Assembly (NCBI GenBank): GCA_030531085.1
Contig: JAUNOM010000001.1
Coordinates: forward strand, 1 to 64,000
Source: Prevotellaceae bacterium
GTDB lineage: Bacteria; Bacteroidota; Bacteroidia; Bacteroidales; Bacteroidaceae
DNA: 64,000 bases
Direction of reading: 5' to 3'
The stretch's first letter is position 1; every line of letters starts with the position of its first letter. Positions 59,769-64,000 of this stretch are shown here, one piece after another. The translations under genes were made by a program, and so were the position numbers. A model generated the notes under the pieces. That model was given only the letters and a program-made list of their open reading frames with translations, had not been told where the DNA came from and did no database searches.

Positions 59769-60195
59769 CCATTTTGACAAAACGTCACAAAAATGGCCGT
59801 TTTGCTTACGTTTTGCTTTTTCGGAAGAGTCGTCTTCACCTTGCGTTTTAGAGAGAAAGATGCAGCTTTTGCATGGTGTCAGAGGGCCGGAAATGCGTGA
59901 TTGAGTGCAATAACTATCTAATCGGCCGGTAATCACATAGTGATTGCATTGCTATTTGTATCCTTTCGCAGTGCGAAAGCATTGAGATTACGGTGTAATA
60001 TCTATGCTTTTGTAGCGCTTTTGCATACACTTGATATGCGGTATGAAAGGTAACGCTGTTATTTACAGTGTGTTAGCTATGTTGGCGGAGAATGCGCTGT
60101 ACGCGTCCGTGGAAAAATAATTTTCAAATACGCGATTCTCAGCGATTGGAAAAAATCAAAGTGTCAGAAAAACACCGCTTTTTCTGACACTTTGT
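59769..60195 (+). repeat. Non-coding repeat, copy C (about 425 bp)
   Basis: Third copy of the element. Opens with CATTTTGACAAAACGTCACAAAA and a partly changed hairpin arm GCTTACGTTTTGC, then AATGCGTGATTGAGTGCAATA and a TATCTAATCGG segment where copies A and B have the GATAGAGATT elements. The core GCGGAGAATGC (60085-60095) with CGCTGTACGCG and TAATTTT is kept, but its right arm is decayed (GATTCTCAGC). It closes with a perfect 16-bp stem, CAAAGTGTCAGAAAAA/TTTTTCTGACACTTTG (60157-60194). It lies between divergent genes; the rest of the 780-bp gap shows only a weak promoter for PAP2. Confidence 0.78.
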
Positions 60196-60322
60196 AAATT
60201 GGGTGTTATGGATGATAAGGGATATTCTTGTAGTGCGACAGAATGATTTCCGCGAGATGTTAACATGGTGTTACGATGCAGTTACGGTTTTGTGACAAGC
60301 GGAATAGGTATGAAATAATGTA

Positions 60323-60330
60323 TAATCTTG
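60323..60330 (+). promoter_or_regulatory. Possible -7 box of the PAP2 gene
   Basis: TAATCTTG, one change from TAnnTTTG, 42 bp before the ATG at 60373. No TTG at the usual spacing. Confidence 0.35.
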
Positions 60331-60372
60331 CATCGTTATAGTGATTAGAAATACTAATGAAGCAAGAGGAAT

Positions 60373-61158
60373 ATGATGAAAAGATGTGAGAAAGCCGTGA
60401 AAATGCTGCTGATAGGAATGATGTTGTCAGTGTATGTGCCTGTGTATGCAACACCGCCAGATTCTGTATTTATGCCGAATGATACGGTTCAGCGCATTAC
60501 CCCATACAAGTTTAAGGCAATGCAGCTCATTGTACCGGCCACGTTGATAGGGGTGGGTGTCATAGGTCTGGAAAGTGACTGGATGAAGGGACAGAATCAT
60601 GAGATACGTGATGAGTTACAAGAGAATATAGACCATCGCCTTACGCTGGATGACTTTACACAATACGCTCCTGCTGCGGCTGTATATGGGTTGGAACTGT
60701 TTGGGGTAAGGGGCAGGCATGATGCCATTGACAAGACCATTATATTGGGTACGGCGTACGCGTTGACAGGTGTTATTGTCAATTCTTTGAAGACGGTGAC
60801 AAAGGTGGAGCGTCCTGACGGCAGCAGCCGTAACTCGTTTCCATCGGGACATACCGCCACAGCCTTTATGGGAGCGGAAATATTGCGCCGTGAATATTGG
60901 GATGTGTCACCGTGGATAGGAGTGGCAGGTTATGCTGTAGCCGCAGGTACGGGTTTCTTTCGTATGTACAACAACCGTCATTGGCTGACGGATGTCATAG
61001 CTGGTGCGGGCATTGGCATTCTTAGTGTGGAGGCGGCTTACTGGCTGTATCCTGCAATTACAAAGGCTTTATTCCGTAAACGGTATCTGAATAATGTGTG
61101 TTTGTCTCCTTACGCCTCGTCAAATGAGAAGGGAGTGATGTTCCGCCTCGTTTTCTGA
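60373..61158 (+). CDS. Exported PAP2-family phosphatase
   Basis: 261 residues with a signal or membrane segment (KMLLIGMMLSVYVPVYA). The three PAP2 motifs are K-x6-RP in KTVTKVERP, PSGHTATAF and R-x5-H-x3-D in RMYNNRHWLTDV. It dephosphorylates lipid phosphates such as phosphatidic acid, undecaprenyl diphosphate or PGP on the periplasmic side. The start could also be the second Met. Confidence 0.9.
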   Translation: MMKRCEKAVKMLLIGMMLSVYVPVYATPPDSVFMPNDTVQRITPYKFKAMQLIVPATLIGVGVIGLESDWMKGQNHEIRDELQENIDHRLTLDDFTQYAPAAAVYGLELFGVRGRHDAIDKTIILGTAYALTGVIVNSLKTVTKVERPDGSSRNSFPSGHTATAFMGAEILRREYWDVSPWIGVAGYAVAAGTGFFRMYNNRHWLTDVIAGAGIGILSVEAAYWLYPAITKALFRKRYLNNVCLSPYASSNEKGVMFRLVF

Positions 61159-61188
61159 TGACAGTCATTTTGCCTTGAAGAATACAAA

Positions 61189-61225
61189 AACGGCCTGCAG
61201 ACTAATGCCATGTCTGCAAGCCGTT
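61189..61225 (-). terminator. Terminator of the thiL-nrnA run
   Basis: AACGGCCTGCAGAC (61189-61202) and GTCTGCAAGCCGTT (61212-61225) form a 14-bp stem with one mismatch; on the minus strand TTTTTGTATT follows. It lies between convergent genes. Confidence 0.82.
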
Positions 61226-61272
61226 GATTGTAAGAGGGTAGGGTTCTATAATGCTGTGTATAACTACTACTG

Positions 61273-62307
61273 CTAAAGTCTGTCAGCGTATTTGCGTATG
61301 GCCGCCCTTACTGTCAGCTCTGCCTCTGTAAGTGAGCAGTATAGTCTTCCGCCGGATGCGTTCTTGTGTCCTCCGCCATTGAAGAACTCCTCTGCCATGA
61401 GGTTACATGGGAAGTCGTCAACGCTTCTAAGGCTTACCCATACGAGGTTATTTTTCTCCGTGTCCTCCCGTAAGGAAATGGAAAGTCTGTGTCCCTTTAT
61501 CTGTAACGGCATATTGACTAACCCCTCAGCGTCACCTTTTGTGAAGTGGAAGCGTTTCTGGTCATCGCGTGATATTGTGTAGTACGACGCCCTGTATGGT
61601 GTCAGTACCTTAAGTTTCTGATATAGTACATAGCCTGTAAGGCGCAGGCGGTCAACACTGAATACATGATATACGTTGCGGTATATCTTGTCTTTGTCTA
61701 TGCCTTTGGCAAGGAGCAGAGATATGATGTGGTATATCTCCGGGCGTGTGGAGTTGTATGTGAAGCCGCCCGTGTCCGTCATCATGCCCGTGTATGCCGT
61801 TATTGCCATATCTTTTGTCATGGCATCGTATCCGCCTAATTGCCATATAATGCGGAAAACCAGTTCTGCTGTGCTGGATAGCTCTGGTCTTGATATGCTT
61901 AGCGCGGCGTTTATGTTCGGATTGAGATGGTGGTCTATGAGCATTATGGGCGCCTTGCTTTTACCTACTGCATCCTCTATGCCTGCTCCGGCACGTGACA
62001 GAGCCCCAAAGTCCATACAGCATATCAGGTCAGCGTTGGCGATGGATGTTCCTGCCTCATAGGGATGCTTGTCAAAGCGTATTACTTTGTTGGTGCCTGG
62101 AATCCATTGCAGAAAGTCAGGATATAGGTCTGGAGCTATTACTGTAACCGCTTTGTCTTGTTGTTCCAGATATCCGGCCCATGTCAGGGATGAGCCAAGT
62201 GCGTCACCATCAGCGTTGATGTGACAGATTATAACAATATTGTGTGCAAACGAAACGAGGTCGCTCAATTTTGCGACCTCGTTGTTGTTCAGTAGGTTTA
62301 TATCCAT
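61273..62307 (-). CDS. nrnA: Bifunctional oligoribonuclease / pAp phosphatase (DHH family)
   Basis: 344 residues. DHH-family metal motifs CHINADGDALGSS, CCMDFGALSR and LIDHHLNPN are intact, and a DHHA1 domain with EFFNGGGHKNASGG near the end completes NrnA. It degrades nanoRNA and pAp, linking RNA turnover and sulfur metabolism. It starts 9 bp after the nucleotidyltransferase gene. Confidence 0.93.
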   Translation of the reverse strand: MDINLLNNNEVAKLSDLVSFAHNIVIICHINADGDALGSSLTWAGYLEQQDKAVTVIAPDLYPDFLQWIPGTNKVIRFDKHPYEAGTSIANADLICCMDFGALSRAGAGIEDAVGKSKAPIMLIDHHLNPNINAALSISRPELSSTAELVFRIIWQLGGYDAMTKDMAITAYTGMMTDTGGFTYNSTRPEIYHIISLLLAKGIDKDKIYRNVYHVFSVDRLRLTGYVLYQKLKVLTPYRASYYTISRDDQKRFHFTKGDAEGLVNMPLQIKGHRLSISLREDTEKNNLVWVSLRSVDDFPCNLMAEEFFNGGGHKNASGGRLYCSLTEAELTVRAAIRKYADRL

Positions 62308-62316
62308 ATTCGGGAT

Positions 62317-63240
62317 TTAGAACAGTTTGTTTGGATATACACCGTCCTCCACAAGTTTCGCGATGCGTGCCACCGTGTCAGGACGATCCTCGGAGTATGT
62401 TACACCAAACCATTTGCTGGTAGTGTCAAGGACCTTGCAGGTTGCTGTGCCCTCGTTGATGAGCTTGTTCACCATCAGTGGGATAAAGAACTCTGACTTC
62501 AGATTGGCGATGTTGGCAGGGTCTGAGAGGAACTCCTTGAAGTATGCCTCTGAGTGTTCAAAGTAGTCTGGAGTGAAGCCCCACATATTCATGCTTACAG
62601 GACACTTCTCATCCACGGTCACCCATGCTCCGTCATCAGCGTTGTTGTCACGGTATGCCACTGTACCGTCTTCCTGACGTGCTATCTTTGTGCGCTCCAC
62701 ACAGGTGGTGAGGCATCCGTTAGCGTCTGTGGAGCATATACCGCGGCTTACAGTTCCGTTCTCGCTCAATGTGTTTCCTACGCGGAAGCCTACCATTGCA
62801 TACTGGCCCTTGGCGCCATCCGGCAGTTCTGAGAGGAACTTGCCTACAACCTTGAAGGCGTCGCGGTTGTAGAAGTCATCGCAGTTGATGACACAGAATG
62901 GTTCCTTGATTATGTCTTTGCCCATCAGCACGGCATGGTTCGTGCCCCATGGCTTCTGACGACCTTCCGGTACACTGAAGCCCTCTGGCAGTGCGTCAAT
63001 GCTCTGGAAGCAGAGCTCGCATTTTACCTTGCCCTCATACTTTGACAGTATCTGGGTTCGGAACTGCTCTTCAAAATCCTTGCGTATCACCCAGACGATC
63101 TTGCCGAAGCCGGCTTCGATAGCGTCATAGATGCTGTAGTCCATAATTGTCTCGCCGTTAGGGCCAAGACCGTCAAGCTGCTTCAGGCCACCGTAGCGGC
63201 TTCCCATTCCTGCAGCGAGGAGAAATAGTGTTGGTTTCAT
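62317..63240 (-). CDS. Sugar-phosphate nucleotidyltransferase-like protein
   Basis: 307 residues from MKPTLFLLAAGMGSRYGG; the in-frame ATG at 63324 lies inside thiL and its extension lacks family similarity. LAAGMGSRYGGLKQL is the nucleotide-binding G-x-G-x-R loop, CVINCDDFYNRDAF is the metal-binding aspartate region and KCPVSMNMWGF is a later active-site segment. It probably activates a sugar phosphate, but the sugar is not predictable. It follows thiL. Confidence 0.85.
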   Translation of the reverse strand: MKPTLFLLAAGMGSRYGGLKQLDGLGPNGETIMDYSIYDAIEAGFGKIVWVIRKDFEEQFRTQILSKYEGKVKCELCFQSIDALPEGFSVPEGRQKPWGTNHAVLMGKDIIKEPFCVINCDDFYNRDAFKVVGKFLSELPDGAKGQYAMVGFRVGNTLSENGTVSRGICSTDANGCLTTCVERTKIARQEDGTVAYRDNNADDGAWVTVDEKCPVSMNMWGFTPDYFEHSEAYFKEFLSDPANIANLKSEFFIPLMVNKLINEGTATCKVLDTTSKWFGVTYSEDRPDTVARIAKLVEDGVYPNKLF

Positions 63241-63302
63241 AATATAGTAGTTAATAAAAAAGTAAAGACTTATGCTGTCGTGTACGGTTGTTATAGGATA
63301 TT

Positions 63303-64000
63303 CTATTTCTTCAGAGGATTCCATCCTTGTGACAGTAGCTCAAACTCGTTGCTGTCCCGCGACACAAGCTGCATACCGAGTTCTGCGCGTGTGATGTGTC
63401 CTATCACCTTTATCCCCTCCATGTTCTGTAATGTCTCGTTGTCGCCGATAGGGCAGGTGAACAATAACTCATAGTCCTCTCCGCCATTCAGTGCACAGGT
63501 GGTTACATTCATGTTCAGTTCCTCCGCCATTACAGCGGTCTGGTAGTCTATAGGCAGGAACTTCTCGAATATGCGGCATCCTGTACCCGACTGTTTACAG
63601 ATGTGATGCAGCTCAGAGGACAGACCGTCTGATATGTCCATCATGGCAGTAGGACGTATACCGGCTTCTCTTAACTTTATAAGGATGTCACCACGTGCCT
63701 CCGGCTGTATCTGTCTTTGTATAAGATATTCTTTTCCTGCAAAGTCCGGCTGCCATGCCTCGTTGAGCTGACGTTGTAATGCTTCCCTCTGTGCTGGCGT
63801 CTTGGCGTTCTTCAGCTTTTTATGTATATCGTTTACCTGGCTGTAGTACACCATCTTCTCTCGTTCAAGAAGCTGTAGTCCCATGTATGCGGCTCCAAGA
63901 TCTCCTGACACACATATCAGGTCAGTGTCCTTCGCGCCGTTTCTATAGAGTAAATCATCCTTCTTTGCCTCGCCTATGCAGGTTATGCTGATTGCCAGAC
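63303..64000 (-). CDS. thiL: Thiamine-monophosphate kinase, C-terminal part (5' end outside window)
   Basis: The frame is open to the window edge, so the start is beyond 64000; the visible part is about 232 residues. It includes ITCIGEAKKDDLLYRNGAKDTDL, CVSGDLGAAYMGLQLL, MDISDGLSSELHHICKQS and NGGEDYELLFTCP, which are ThiL motifs. ThiL makes thiamine pyrophosphate from thiamine monophosphate and ATP. The GTG at 63911 is internal. Confidence 0.92.
   Translation of the reverse strand, partial: LAISITCIGEAKKDDLLYRNGAKDTDLICVSGDLGAAYMGLQLLEREKMVYYSQVNDIHKKLKNAKTPAQREALQRQLNEAWQPDFAGKEYLIQRQIQPEARGDILIKLREAGIRPTAMMDISDGLSSELHHICKQSGTGCRIFEKFLPIDYQTAVMAEELNMNVTTCALNGGEDYELLFTCPIGDNETLQNMEGIKVIGHITRAELGMQLVSRDSNEFELLSQGWNPLKK

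Noticed and set aside
59703..59936. 77-residue minus-strand frame
   Set aside because: It lies over the start of copy C, with repeat-derived residues and no family similarity.

Overview
The window looks like chromosomal DNA of a Bacteroidales bacterium, most likely Prevotellaceae. Promoters repeatedly show the Bacteroidetes form (TTG, about 18-20 nt, TAnnTTTG). Gene content points the same way: an RseC-RnfBCDGEA cluster, a DAHP synthase fused to a C-terminal chorismate mutase, DUF4468/DUF5686/DUF4199/DUF4827 proteins, putative porins and OMP beta-barrels. No phage, plasmid backbone, CRISPR array or insertion-sequence transposase was seen, apart from one Rpn/PD-(D/E)XK transposase-family nuclease beside a tRNA gene.

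Layout. 0-4 kb: the end of an outer-membrane barrel gene and two secreted proteins of unknown function. 4.0-4.5 kb: a gene-free stretch with its own good promoter and a rod-like 225-bp imperfect palindrome, a candidate structured RNA. 4.7-10.5 kb: the Rnf ferredoxin:NAD+ oxidoreductase operon. 10.7-20.2 kb: pyruvate kinase, an RluA-type pseudouridine synthase, small membrane proteins, a porin, queC and a DUF5686 outer-membrane protein. 20.2-20.4 kb: a G/T-rich then A/C-rich repeat block. 20.4-26.8 kb: a TolC-MacA-MacB efflux operon (ATPase and permease split) with its own LytTR two-component system. 27-32.5 kb: an accessory region with a HipBA-type pair and a tripartite HipBST system on either side of a cupin/carboxymuconolactone decarboxylase fusion and a flavodoxin lipoprotein. 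32.6-39 kb: 5-formyl-THF cyclo-ligase, a RelA/SpoT homologue, a sigma factor, rpe and infC-rpmI-rplT. 39.3-42.2 kb: a GH2 beta-galactosidase-like enzyme. 42.3-46.6 kb: the phenylalanine/tyrosine operon. 46.8-55.5 kb: a long run of minus-strand genes including apbE, whose product attaches FMN to Rnf subunits. 55.7-55.9 kb: SRP RNA and tRNA-Thr. 56-64 kb: Rpn nuclease, ProX-type deacylase, glmM, a DUF4827 lipoprotein, PAP2 phosphatase, nrnA, a nucleotidyltransferase and the end of thiL.

Two observations stand out. First, the leader of the pheA-aminotransferase-DAHPS/CM-tyrA operon encodes a 27-residue peptide containing FFYFYFYF. It is followed by a strong terminator and a competing antiterminator pairing, the arrangement expected for attenuation by Phe/Tyr-tRNA supply. 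Second, three gene-free intervals (about 28.75, 38.83 and 59.77 kb) carry diverged copies of one 430-455 bp non-coding element. It is bracketed by two related hairpins and has a conserved internal stem; I do not recognise it as a named family.

Coordinates of genes and motifs were read by eye. Family assignments rest on recognised motifs and not on database searches.
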